Of a DNA stretch of 64,000 nucleotides, positions 44,385-63,094 are shown one piece after another. The stretch spans positions 990,348-1,054,347 of the forward strand of contig JACVTC010000058.1 in the NCBI GenBank assembly GCA_016946835.1. Direction: 5' to 3'. The number at the start of each line of letters is the position of its first letter. Position 1 is the stretch's first letter. The notes under the pieces are model-generated. The model saw only the letters and a program-made list of their open reading frames with translations. It was not told where the DNA came from and searched no databases. Both the position numbers and the translations under genes were made by a program. Source of the DNA: Neocallimastix lanati (nom. inval.). Its lineage: Eukaryota; Neocallimastigomycota; Neocallimastigomycetes; Neocallimastigales; Neocallimastigaceae.

Positions 44385-44590
44385 TAAAAAAATTTTTTTA
44401 GTCATAATAAACGTTTGTCTTAATTATTTTTATTATTATTTAAAAATTTATTTATTCATTTATAATTTATTTATTCATTTATTTATTTATTACATTATAA
44501 TACGCCATGTTTTCCGAAATGCACTACAACAAAATACAAATTTATGTAATAAAAATTTTCGAAATGACACACCCCCTAAATTGAAAAAAT
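44385..44590 (-). mobile_element. Short derivative of the MULE-like element (MITE-like)
   Basis: About 205 bp that holds both flanks of the 8.6-11.6 kb transposon, in order on the minus strand: the left-flank match (44585-44510, with CATTTCGAAAATTTTTATTA) and the right-flank match (44430-44388, with GACAAACGTTTATTATGACT), but none of the transposase. An internally deleted derivative is the simple reading. Confidence 0.5.
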
Positions 44591-45704
44591 TCCGTTTCAC
44601 AAATTTTTAAAATAAATTTATGGATACTTCAATATTTAATTTTAATAATATATTAATTAATACCTTTTTTTTTTTTAATTCAATTCAGGATATTGATATA
44701 GAATACTACATTTATGTTTTTGATTTGATTTGATATTTTTTTAAGTTTTAAATTCTTTAAATTTATTTTTTTTTTTTTACGTTATTATTAAAATCAGTTG
44801 TTGTTTTTCAAATCTAAAGAAATATGCACTTTTATGGGTGTGCTGCATTTCAGAATGTGGCTTTAGTTGAAATGAGATATATTTAATTAAACCATTTATA
44901 TAAGAGTGGCTTAAATTATGTTATATAAATAAATATTTAGTAATATTTAATTTAAAGATATATTTTAATTTCTTTTTATTAAATAATATTTAATAATATT
45001 TAATAGTATTAATAATATTCAATTTTAATGATATAATATTTTTTTTGTTATAATAAAAAAATAATATTTAATAATATATTTTAATATTTTTTTTTATTAA
45101 AATAATATTTAACAATATTTAATTTTATAATAATTTGTTATTTTGCTTTATTTGTGTCACTTTTTTCTATTTTTAGAATTTTTTCCTTTTTTTGATGGTT
45201 AAAAATAAAATATATTTAATTTTTTTATTATTTATTATATATTATTTAATTTAATTTTTTATTATTTATTTTATTTATTGTTTATTTATTTAATTAAATC
45301 GTTTTTTTTTTTTTTTTTAAAAAAAAAAAGTAACAATTAAAAAAAAAAGAGTTTTTTAGAATTTTTTTTTTTTTTTTGATGTTTAAAATTTAAAAATAAA
45401 AAAAAAATTAAGCCGTTTATATTTCTTTTCAGTTTTATTTATTTATTTTATTTATTTGCAATTATTTAAAAAGAATTAAAAATGTAGGGCATTAAATTAC
45501 AATTTAAAATTTATTTAAAAGTCACGTTACGAAATGCAACTTATTCACTTTTATAATGATTAATGTTACCATAACTATAGAAATATGCACTTTTAATAAA
45601 CAATAAATAATTTAAAAGGTTAATTTTTTTTTTTTAATATATTTAATTATATTTTCTATGTTTTTAATATTTTTTTTCCCTTACTATTTATAGATTTATA
45701 TATT

Positions 45705-45736
<32 letters not shown>

Positions 45737-47214
45737 TTGAACCTTATTAATCAACTTTAATAACTATTATTAAATAATGTCATTTTATTTATTATTAAAA
45801 ACTTTTCCTTAAGGCTGATTTGATATATTGACTTAGTCAATGTATTATATATATAAACCATTTATTCTTTACTATATCGTCGATATAATTAATTTATATC
45901 AAAACTATTTACGGTTTGTTTTATATCTACACCACCTATATTTTATTTTAGGTCTAAACAATTTATCTTTTATTTTATATATATATATATATATATATTT
46001 TTAAGCATATTCTATAATATGTTATGTATTAATATCTCTCCTTTACTATTAAATTCTTCATAAATTTTGGTTTAGTATACGAATCTCTATAGTTATGTAT
46101 GCAATTTTAAATACTATTTTTATTATTTTAAATTATCAAACCAAAGTTTAATTTAAATACTTTTTATTACTTTTTTTTAGTTTATTAAATATAACTTAAT
46201 TGTTAATTGTTATCATTAATTAAAATCTAATTTTTAAGTACTAATATTTTTTAATTAAAAAATTTTTTTTAATTAACAATATATAGAATAACCCTAAACA
46301 TCCTAACCATCAAATTATGATATTTATTTATGCTTTTTTTTTTTTTAAATATATGAATCTTCTATATTTTCTATATATATCATTATATTAATAATTTTTT
46401 TAATTAATTAATTATGCTAGTTGTAATATAAATTTTTACATTAAATTTTTCAAACATGCTTTTATTAAAATTTTAATTTAATAATAAACAAAAATCATTA
46501 TATAAAATAAATTCAAAAGTTTTTTTTTTTTTTTTTTTTTTTTTTTTCGATTGTAATTATTTAAATAAAAATAAATTTATTTTTATTCATGTCATATTAT
46601 TAATTTTATGTAAATATATTTATTTTTTTTTAATTTTTTTATTTTATTATTTTTTTTTAATATAATATTATAATAAAATAATTTTTATTTATTAATAATA
46701 CTATCACATTTAACATATGATTTTAGACGGACTTTATATGAATTATATTAAGTTCTTACATATTAAATACAAAATCTCCAAATTTGTGACAGAAGCCATA
46801 ATAACAAGCAAGTAATTCCATACAATTCCATAAAATAAAATTAAACTTCAAATAATAATAAACTTTTTTTAATTTTAATTTATACGAAAAATTGTTTTTT
46901 CGTAATTAATTTATATTTTAAATATATTTATTTATTTATTTAATTTTTATTTTATTTTATTTAATTTTATTATTATTGTTATTATTATTATTATTATTTT
47001 TATTTTTATTTTTATTTTTATTTTTATTTTTATTTTTATTTTTATTTTTTTTTATTCAATATTTATTTTATCTTAATTTTTTTTATTTTTATGAATAAAT
47101 GCATATATATATATATTTTGATAAAATAATTAAAAAAAAAAAATAGAAAGTTGACAATAATATTAATAATAATAATAATACTTAGGTAAAAGATAATAAT
47201 AATAATAATAAAAA
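44591..47214. other. AT-rich intergenic with degraded repeat fragments
   Basis: Long T and AT runs and (TTTTTA)n near 46997-47050. Small pieces resembling the MULE-like flank occur near 44832-44880 (GGTGTGCTGCATTTCAG, TGTGGCTT) and 45530-45595 (GAAATGCAAC; AAATATGCACTTTTA is also at 44820). No ORF is supported. The final part must include the promoter and 5' UTR of the RhoGEF gene. Confidence 0.5.
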
Positions 47215-54959
<7,745 letters not shown>

Positions 54960-55849
54960 ATCTAAAAATCTTATAAATATTTTTAATTTTTTTAATGTTT
55001 TAATTTTTTTTATATTTTAATTTTTTTTATATTTAAATTTTTTTATATTTATTTTTTTTAAGTTCCTTGTATTTTTAATTTGAATAATTAAATTTATAAT
55101 TTAATTATTTTTATATTAAAAAATTAACAAATATATAATATATGTTTTTTATTTTTTTAGTATTTATTTATTTATACATATTTATATTATTTTCTATATT
55201 CTTATTTAAATTCTTGTTTATATTCTTATTTATTATTCTTATTTATTTATTATTTTAACTTTGATTATTAAACATTTTACTTTTTATTCTATATACAATA
55301 TTATTATTAATTTTTGAAATAAATATATATATATGAATAATGTATATATTATCAAACTTTTTTTTTTTTTTTTATCTATTATAATTTATTTATTGCAATT
55401 AATTAAATAATATATTATAATTGAATATAGAATATTATTAAAACAATAAATAATATTAAAAAAATTTTATTAAATAAAATTATATATTATTATTCAAGTT
55501 TTATTTGTAGTCTTTTTTTTTTTTTTTTTTATATTGTTTTAATTTTGCACAAACCCAATAATTCTTTAGAATACAATTATTTAAATTATTTAAAGATTGA
55601 TAAATCTATATAAAATTTTGCAATGTTTTATTTAATTAAAAAATGATTTTGATAACAATAAATTTGATCCATATATAATAATAATTGTTAAATATCACAG
55701 TTTTGTATTTAATTACATTTTACATTATATTATATTATTAAGTGTAAAATATTTTTATTCAATAAAATAATGCAGCATAACTTTAAATGTTACCAATGTT
55801 GTCAAAATTAGTAAGTATTTTATAAAGACAATAGTCGTAGTTAACGTTG
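54960..55849. other. AT-rich intergenic sequence
   Basis: 3' flank of the RhoGEF gene with T-rich and TTTATATTT-like short repeats (about 55000-55070) and several T-runs. No supported ORF. Confidence 0.5.
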
Positions 55850-56640
55850 TCAAAAGAAGATATCTAAATTTGCATATTCAGTTTCTACTCTTCATCTGGC
55901 TAAGTCTAAATCTGATTAGGATCTATTTGATCCCAATGATCAACTTAAACTTTGGGCTGAACATTGCAATGACTTAGCGTCTGATTCTACTGGTCACAAC
56001 TTAAACCAAGATTATTGATCAAATCTTTTCTGTAATAATCTTCATAATCCAAATACATGGAATATAAATGATCCTATTTCACTCTCGGATATATGAAACA
56101 CATTATTTTCTCTGATGCATAACAAAGCTCCTGGACCTGATGATATTCCTATTAAATTTTATAAAGCTTTCTTCTGTAATCATGATCTAGAAGAAAGATT
56201 TCCTTCTGCTGGTAAATATCTTAAGATTATTTTTAACAAAATTTGGGAAGGTTCTTTTCCTAATTAATGGAAATCTGCATCCATTGTTTCTATTCCAAAG
56301 GCGATCAATACTGAATGGGATACCTATGAAAATATACACAGATTCTTTAGGGAATATATGCCAAGATGAAATGTAGGTTCTTCATAACCAGGATATCAAA
56401 AGGAACTCAACAATTAGTGTTTATTCCTTATCTCGTGATCTTCAAGTATTTCCAATTACTGGCTTTCGTGCTTCTTTTTAAATAAAATGCTTTTGTAAAT
56501 GGAAAAATTCAAAATGTATAATTAAAGAATTCATAAACCATATCTCTTTCATGTCACTTTATTCTTGGTAGAAAAAAATACTGGAGCTTTACAAGAAAAT
56601 TAGGAAAAAGAATATCACTAATTTCAAAGATGTTATTGAA
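55850..56640 (+). pseudogene. Non-LTR retrotransposon (LINE) reverse transcriptase relic
   Basis: In one frame, broken by several stops, it reads DLFDPNDQLKLWAEHCNDLA, then ISLSDI, NTLFSLMHNKAPGPDDIPIKFYKAF (about 56108-56175) and WKSASIVSIPKAI (about 56270). KAPGPDxIP followed by a Trp-x5-IPK pattern is the N-terminal RT signature of LINE elements (L1/I type). Fragments with YWSFTRKLGKRISLISKM-like coding occur near 56572-56635, up to the satellite. Stops at several points (TGA, TAA, TAG) and lost segments show it is inactive. Confidence 0.75.
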
Positions 56641-56645
56641 TCCTA

Positions 56646-57557
56646 TTAATATAAAATAAAATAAAATAAAATAAAATAAAATAAAATAAAATAAAATAAA
56701 ATAAAATAAAATAAAATAAAATAAAATAAAATAAAATAAAATAAAATAAAATAAAATAAAATAAAATAAAATAAAATAAAATAAAATAAAATAAAATAAA
56801 ATAAAATAAAATAAAATAAAATAAAATAAAATAAAATAAAATAAAATAAAATAAAATAAAATAAAATAAAATAAAATAAAATAAAATAAAATAAAATAAA
56901 ATAAAATAAAATAAAATAAAATAAAATAAAATAAAATAAAATAAAATAAAATAAAATAAAATAAAATAAAATAAAATAAAATAAAATAAAATAAAATAAA
57001 ATAAAATAAAATAAAATAAAATAAAATAAAATAAAATAAAATAAAATAAAATAAAATAAAATAAAATAAAATAAAATAAAATGAATAGTAGAAACATAAA
57101 TAAATAAATATAAGTACAGATTGTTGAATAAAATAAAATAAAATAAAATAAAATAAAATAAAATAAAATAAAATAAAATAAAATAAAATAAAATAAAATG
57201 AATAGTAGAAACATAAATAAATAAATATAAGTACAGATTATTGAATAAAATAAAATAAAATAAAATAAAATAAAATAAAATAAAATAAAATAAATAGTAG
57301 AAATATGAATATAAAGTACAGATTTAATAAAATAAAATAAAATAAAATAAAATAAAATAAAATAAAATAAAATAAAATAAAATAAAATAAAATAAAACAA
57401 AATAAAATAAAATAAAATAAATAGTAGAAATATGAATATAAAGTACAGATTTAATAAAATAAAATAAAATAAAATAAAATAAAATAAAATAAAATAAAAT
57501 AAAATAAAATAAAATAAAATAAAATAAAATAAAATAAAATAAAATAAAATAAAATAA
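56646..57557. repeat. (TAAAA)n satellite, inverted relative to the 12-kb array
   Basis: Pure AAAAT units from 56650 to about 57080, followed by blocks separated by the spacer GAATAGTAGAAACATAAATA...TAAGTACAGATT. That spacer is the reverse complement of the one in 11650-12910. The long Phe-Ile-Leu-Phe-Tyr minus-strand frames here are repeat products. The array is interrupted at 57558 by Gypsy-D and resumes at 63885. Confidence 0.95.
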
Positions 57558-58208
57558 TGTCAAGGATTTGATACAAATTAATTTATATTTAATACCACAA
57601 AAATAACAATTTAATTATAAATATAATTTGTACTCCTTAAATCCTTGTACCGTTCATAACCAAATTAATATTGTATTACATATTAATTAATATTATCCCT
57701 TTTATACATTATTGAACCCCTAATATATTAATTGATTAATATTGTATTACATATTAATTAACATTATCCCTTTTTATATTAATTAATATAGTTGAATATT
57801 ATTTATAAAAATTGTTTTTTATTAATTATATTATTTTATATATTTTTATTATCTTATATTATATATGTATTATTCTATTACTTTATATATTAAAATTATA
57901 TTTTATATTGTTATCTTTAAATTAGTATTTATTAAAATATATTATTAAATATTTTATATTGTTTTTCAAAATATAAAAGAACTAAAAAATATTCTTTTTT
58001 AAATCTTTGTAAGATTATTATTTACAAATAATCTGATAACTTTATAATAAAACATATTAAATAAAAATATAGTTAATTAAAAGTTTAATAATAAAATAAT
58101 ATTTTATATTTGAATAAATCAATTTATAAAAATAAAATAATATCAAAAGGTTATTAGATTAAAGGCTTCCAATCAAGTTTACCCTTTAATCTAAGTACCA
58201 ACTTAACA
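57558..58208 (+). repeat. Gypsy-D 5' LTR
   Basis: 651 bp from TGTCAAGG to CTTAACA. A TATA box (TATAAAAG, 57972-57979) lies 37 nt before GTAAGATTAT (58009-58018), the inferred start of the RNA. Confidence 0.95.
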
Positions 58209-58219
58209 ATAATCTTACC
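58009..58219 (+). promoter_or_regulatory. Gypsy-D self-complementary primer pair
   Basis: GTAAGATTAT in the LTR (58009-58018) is the exact reverse complement of the first 10 nt after the LTR, ATAATCTTAC (58209-58218). This follows the Tf1/sushi self-priming pattern. No ATG occurs between 58009 and the gag start at 58243. Confidence 0.7.
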
Positions 58220-58242
58220 GCTATTTTAGAAACTTCCTTGGA

Positions 58243-59466
58243 ATGCCTAAAATTGGCCTAAGACGCTCGGGAATGTATTCAGCTAGATCGGATGAAGAAA
58301 TGGATATGAATAAAGAAGACTCAGTACAACAATTGCGATCCGAAGCCACCCAAGCTTGTACCACCTTAGCAGAAGGTGTTCAACAGTTAAGAAATGATAC
58401 CTCACAAGCTTGTAATAGTATAGTTTCTGGGGTGAATGAAAACTTCGTTTCCAAAGAAGACTTACAAAATTACCATCAAGAGGTAATGAAACAATTCGGA
58501 GCTTATGATAAAATGAATAATGAAATATTGGCCTCTTTAGAATCTTTGAAAAAGGCTACCCTCTATTTTAAGCATGAATTATGTAATAAAACTCAAGTAG
58601 AAAATACTTCTTCTGGTGCTACCTCGTCGATACCGTTGACATCTGGAAATCCTACGGTAAACCTCCATTCTGTTTTCGATGATAATATCTCAACTACTAC
58701 AAGATATGACAATGATCATGATGTTATCATGCAATCTGCTTACCCTATTAATATTCCTCAAGTTCCCGATCCAGGTTTGTTTTCAGGTGATATTTCTGAA
58801 ACCGAACTTTTCTGTCAACTGTGTGGGGACACATTTAAAACCTATCCATGTAAGTCTTGGCCTGAAGATTCGAAAATCAACTTTGTGCAATCAAGATTAA
58901 GAGAAGCTGCTAGAAGTTGGTACCAAACAAAATATTCCAGTAGTCCTCCTGCTTCCCTAGAGGCTCTTCTTAATGAATTAAAAGAAGCTTTTCCTGATGT
59001 TGTCAGCAAAAAGTTAAAGAAAATTAATTTAATAAATCTTAAACATTCTCATGGTAATATTAAGGACTATATCGATTCTTTCCGTAAACTAACAGCTGAT
59101 CTTGGTTGGCCTGAAGAACCATTAGTATTATTTTTCTATAATGGTCTTCATCCAAAATTTAAAGAAGAAATTAATAAAATGGAGAAGTTTCCAGAGAAAA
59201 TAGAAGAAATTACAACAAAGTGCATATTGTTTGAATCTTCTCAAGAAACTAAATTAAAGATAAATCAATTAACCAGCAATAAAAATTATAAGAGAAAGAA
59301 CTCTCATTCTTATCCCAATAGTGAAAACAAGAATAAGAAGAATAACAATTATTACAATCATAGTAAAAATAATAACTTCCATAATAATAAATCTAAGGTT
59401 AATTCCAGTTACAACAACCGAGAAAATTATGTTACCGAAGTCCAAAAAATTAACTCAAAAAACTAG
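58243..59466 (+). CDS. gag: Gypsy-D Gag
   Basis: 407 residues from ATG 58243, the first ATG of the inferred transcript. The N-terminal half is helical (repeats of QLR..TQAC/EGVQQLRND). A retrotrans_gag capsid-like domain spans about 180-350 (PDPGLFSGD, FVQSRLREAARSWYQ, INLKHSHGNIKDYIDSFRKL, FYNGLHPKFKEEI). The C-terminus is rich in Lys and Asn and lacks a CCHC zinc knuckle; it may bind RNA through basic charge instead. It ends in TAG directly after the slippery site, so Pol is expressed as Gag-Pol by -1 frameshift. Confidence 0.9.
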   Translation: MPKIGLRRSGMYSARSDEEMDMNKEDSVQQLRSEATQACTTLAEGVQQLRNDTSQACNSIVSGVNENFVSKEDLQNYHQEVMKQFGAYDKMNNEILASLESLKKATLYFKHELCNKTQVENTSSGATSSIPLTSGNPTVNLHSVFDDNISTTTRYDNDHDVIMQSAYPINIPQVPDPGLFSGDISETELFCQLCGDTFKTYPCKSWPEDSKINFVQSRLREAARSWYQTKYSSSPPASLEALLNELKEAFPDVVSKKLKKINLINLKHSHGNIKDYIDSFRKLTADLGWPEEPLVLFFYNGLHPKFKEEINKMEKFPEKIEEITTKCILFESSQETKLKINQLTSNKNYKRKNSHSYPNSENKNKKNNNYYNHSKNNNFHNNKSKVNSSYNNRENYVTEVQKINSKN

Positions 59467-59489
59467 ATAATGGACTTCCCAAGAAGTCC
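59457..59489 (+). promoter_or_regulatory. -1 programmed ribosomal frameshift signal (gag/pol)
   Basis: The slippery heptamer A AAA AAC (59457-59463) is in the gag frame, followed at once by the gag stop TAG (59464-59466). After an 8-nt spacer comes a perfect 7-bp hairpin, GGACTTC (59472-59478) with GAAGTCC (59483-59489) and loop CCAA. A -1 slip continues with CTA GAT AAT GGA, which is the pol frame. Confidence 0.8.
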
Positions 59490-62400
59490 TCTCCGATTAA
59501 AACTATTCAATATAATTATCCAACTTTAAACCCTCCTCTTCCTAATTCTTTCTTTTTGTTTAAATCATTTATCCCAACAATAAACAAAAGGAACAAAAAC
59601 ATTAAATTACAAACCAAATCAATGTTAGATTGTGGTTCTTACTGCAATTTTATTTCTACCAATTTAATCTCTCGGTTAAATCTTGTACCTCAAAAACTTA
59701 ATAATAAAATATATATAAAAGGTATTAGTGGTGATACAGATTCCATTAATGAATTTGTGTCTTTAAATTTTCAACTAAAAATCAAAATTAACAATACGTT
59801 TCATTTAATCAAATTTAAAGAAAAATTCCTTGTGTCAAAACATATTCCAGTGGATTTACTCCTTGGAAATCAATTTATGAAAAACTATAAAATACATTTT
59901 AGTTATGATAATCATTATCTTTACTCTACTTTTAAAATCTCAAAATTTAAATCAAGAATTATAAAGAATTTTAAACAAAATGCGAATTCAATTAATTTTT
60001 ATGAAGGATTACCCTATAATTACAACTTTTTAATCTATTCTTTTCTTTCAAATAAGGTATCAGAGGATTCTGAAGAACCTGATATTGAGCGTATTCCTGA
60101 ACAGTATAAAGACCTTGCAATAGTCTTCAGTAAAAAGGAAGCAGATAAGCTTCCTCCCCATCGTTTAACGGACTGTGAGATCAATCTTCAACCAGGTGCT
60201 ACTTTACATTATGGACCAATCTACCCGCTTACATTGGAAGAATCAGAAGTTTTAAAAGATTACATAAAGGAAAACGAAAAGAAAGGATTTATTAGAGAAT
60301 CTCACTCCCCAGCCAGCTATCCTGTTCTCTTTCAAAAAAAGAGTGATGGTTCTCTCCGACTCTGCGTTGACTACAAACGTTTAAATGCGGTTACTATTAG
60401 AAATTCCTATCCTTTACCGCTCATCAACGACATTATTGAACGAGTCAAAGGAGCCAAGTACTTTACTAAATTGGACTTGCGCTCCGCATATAATTTAATT
60501 CGTATAAAGGAAGGCGATGAATATAAAACAGCTTTCCGTACTAAGTATGGACATTACGAATATTTAGTAATGCCATTTGGTCTTAAAAATGCACCTGCAA
60601 TCTTCCAATCTTTTATTAACTCTGTCCTTCGTCCATTCTTAGAGAAATCGGTAATACTCTACCTAGATGACATTCTAATTTATTCTAATTCATTAGATGA
60701 TCATCATCAAACTGTACGTGAGGTTCTCAAAAAGCTTATTGACAATAATTTATATGCTAAACTTTCGAAATGTGAATTCGATAAAGAGGAAGTCGAATTC
60801 CTTGGACATATCATTTCTGGTTCTGGTGTGTCCACTGATCCAAAGAAGATCAAATCAATCAAAGAATGGTCCATTCCAAAAAACGTAAAAGAGGTTCAAA
60901 GGTTTCTTGGTCTTTGCAATTACTATAGAAGATTCGTAAGGAATTTTGCTGCTATTGCTAAACCTTTGCATGCTTTAACCAAGAAAGGAAGGAAGTTTGT
61001 TTGGTCTAAAGATTGTGATACCTCCTTCTCAATTCTCAAAAAACGTTTAACTTCTTCCCCTCTCCTCATGCATCCTGACTTAACAAAACCTTTTATTGTT
61101 GAGTGCGATGCTAGTAACTTTGCTATTGGAGCAGTTCTTTCCCAGTATGATAATGATAATAAGCTTCATCCTATTGCTTATTTTTCTCGTAGTCTTAACA
61201 ATGCCGAAATAAACTATTCGATTACCGATAAGGAACTTTTATCAATTAAAGAAGCTTTCTCATCATGGCGTCACCTTTTGTTAGGTGCTAAATTCAAGAT
61301 TAAAGTTTTTACTGACCATAGAAATCTTCTATATACCCTTGGAGGGAAGATAGGTAATCAACGTCAACATCGTTGGCATCTATTCTTCCAAGAATACGAC
61401 TTTGAACTTATCTATCGCCAAGGTAAAAAGAATGGCAAACCCGATTCGTTATCCAGAAGACCAGACTACCAAAAGGAAGATATAGAGGATAAACCTGAGT
61501 TTATCTTAGACAGTAAGAATATTGGTAAAATCCCATGTTTAATTAGTATAACTAACGATCTTCTCAATAATATTAAAATAAACTTAAAGAATGATAAGGT
61601 TGCTGAGGATCTTCGTATATATTTTTCTGAAAATAATGTCTCTCAAGGTTTCCCTTATAAACCATTTCGCAAAATGAATAAGTTTAAATTAGAAAATGAT
61701 TTAATATTATACAACAATCTTATTTACATATCAGATCAACTTCGTTTAGATATTTTAACTCGTTATCATGAGAAACCTGCTGCGGGTCATTTTGGTGTCA
61801 AAAGAACTTTGGAGTTGATCTCAAGAAACTTTTGGTGGCCCAAGATGGAAGATGATGTTAAGAATTTTGTAAAGTCGTGTGAAACATGTATGAGAAACAA
61901 AAAATCTAGGCACCGAAAATTTGGGTTACTTCAACCGCTTGACGTTCCAGAAAGACCTTGGAAATCAATCGAAATTGATTTCTTATGTGGTCTTCCACCA
62001 TCCAAAGGTAATGCGGTGATTATGGTTGTAGTTGATAGATTTTCAAAAATGATACACCTTATTCCCTTCAAAGATATTCCAAATTCCGTACAAACAGCCA
62101 AAGCTTTTATCAATAATATCTATAAGCTCCATGGTCTACCCTATGATATTATTACGGATAGAGGTTCACAGTTTACGAGTGAACTTTGGCAAGAATTTCT
62201 ATTCTTATTAAATATTAAATCGAAAATAGCTACTACTGACCACCATGAAACCGTAGGTCAAGTTGAACGATGCAATTCTTTCATCGAACAATACCTTCGC
62301 TGTTTCTCAAGATCTTTCTATCATGATGATTGGGTTGATTTTCTTCCACTTGCTGAATTTGCTTATAACAACTCAATTCACCCTTCCACTAACGAAACTC

Positions 62401-63032
62401 CCTTTTTTATCAACTATGGATTTCATCCTTACATGGATGAATATACACTACTCCCTACTTGTAACATTAATCATAAAATGGTTCAAAAAGTTTATGAAAG
62501 TTTTAATCATGTTAAAGAAGTTCTTCTCCGATCCCAAGAGCTATATAAACGTTCTGCTGATAGAAAAAGAATTACCGCTCCTTCTTACAACATTGACGAT
62601 TTGGTGTGGATTCAAGCTCCCCCTTCGTTAAATATAGAATCAAGCTCAAAACTAGCTCCATGCAAATTTGGTCCATACAAAGTAACCAATGTTTTACATA
62701 ATAATAATTATGAAATTGAACTTAAAAATTCACCCTTTCCTAAGCATCATAATGTTTTCCACGTCTCTGAACTCGAACCATTCACACCAGTGCCTGAAAA
62801 GTTTAGAAAACGATATAAAGATCCTGAGTCTATTAAGGATATTATTGAAATTGCGGGTTTTAGAACTAACTATAAGAAGAAACAATACGAATATAAAATC
62901 CGTTATAAATATCGTTCCTCCTATAATTGGGTATCTTCTTCTGAAGTTGAAGATAATCCAAGAAACCAAAATATTTTTATTAAATACATTAATAATAATA
63001 GGAAACCAGTCTCGATCTCATATAGTAATTAA
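59463..63032 (+). CDS. pol: Gypsy-D Pol (protease, RT, RNase H, integrase, chromo-like)
   Basis: The frame is open from the frameshift site; the first ATG-type start (about 59556) need not be used. Domains: protease with the unusual active-site triad DCGS (SMLDCGSYCNFIS) instead of DSG/DTG; RT with YLDDILIYS (about 60660); RNase H with ECDASNFAIGA (about 61101); integrase zinc finger (HEKPAAGHFG...CETC), core Asp motifs EIDFLCGLP and TDRGSQFTS and the Glu in VGQVERCN, where most relatives have DGQTERVN; C-terminal GPYKV module, HVSELEPF, and a weak chromodomain (YEYKIRYKYRSSYNWVSSSEVED). About 1190 codons. It is more distant from Gypsy-A and -B than these are from each other. Confidence 0.9.
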   Translation, partial: LDNGLPKKSSPIKTIQYNYPTLNPPLPNSFFLFKSFIPTINKRNKNIKLQTKSMLDCGSYCNFISTNLISRLNLVPQKLNNKIYIKGISGDTDSINEFVSLNFQLKIKINNTFHLIKFKEKFLVSKHIPVDLLLGNQFMKNYKIHFSYDNHYLYSTFKISKFKSRIIKNFKQNANSINFYEGLPYNYNFLIYSFLSNKVSEDSEEPDIERIPEQYKDLAIVFSKKEADKLPPHRLTDCEINLQPGATLHYGPIYPLTLEESEVLKDYIKENEKKGFIRESHSPASYPVLFQKKSDGSLRLCVDYKRLNAVTIRNSYPLPLINDIIERVKGAKYFTKLDLRSAYNLIRIKEGDEYKTAFRTKYGHYEYLVMPFGLKNAPAIFQSFINSVLRPFLEKSVILYLDDILIYSNSLDDHHQTVREVLKKLIDNNLYAKLSKCEFDKEEVEFLGHIISGSGVSTDPKKIKSIKEWSIPKNVKEVQRFLGLCNYYRRFVRNFAAIAKPLHALTKKGRKFVWSKDCDTSFSILKKRLTSSPLLMHPDLTKPFIVECDASNFAIGAVLSQYDNDNKLHPIAYFSRSLNNAEINYSITDKELLSIKEAFSSWRHLLLGAKFKIKVFTDHRNLLYTLGGKIGNQRQHRWHLFFQEYDFELIYRQGKKNGKPDSLSRRPDYQKEDIEDKPEFILDSKNIGKIPCLISITNDLLNNIKINLKNDKVAEDLRIYFSENNVSQGFPYKPFRKMNKFKLENDLILYNNLIYISDQLRLDILTRYHEKPAAGHFGVKRTLELISRNFWWPKMEDDVKNFVKSCETCMRNKKSRHRKFGLLQPLDVPERPWKSIEIDFLCGLPPSKGNAVIMVVVDRFSKMIHLIPFKDIPNSVQTAKAFINNIYKLHGLPYDIITDRGSQFTSELWQEFLFLLNIKSKIATTDHHETVGQVERCNSFIEQYLRCFSRSFYHDDWVDFLPLAEFAYNNSIHPSTNETPFFINYGFHPYMDEYTLLPTCNINHKMVQKVYESFNHVKEVLLRSQELYKRSADRKRITAPSYNIDDLVWIQAPPSLNIESSSKLAPCKFGPYKVTNVLHNNNYEIELKNSPFPKHHNVFHVSELEPFTPVPEKFRKRYKDPESIKDIIEIAGFRTNYKKKQYEYKIRYKYRSSYNWVSSSEVEDNPRNQNIFIKYINNNRKPVSISYSN

Positions 63033-63094
63033 AAAAAAAAAAAAATTTTTTTCTTTAAAAATATATATTCAACACAATTTATTTCTCCAACTAA

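Noticed and set aside
56633-57563. Minus-strand 255- and 79-codon frames rich in Phe/Ile/Leu
   Set aside because: Reverse translation of the AAAAT satellite.
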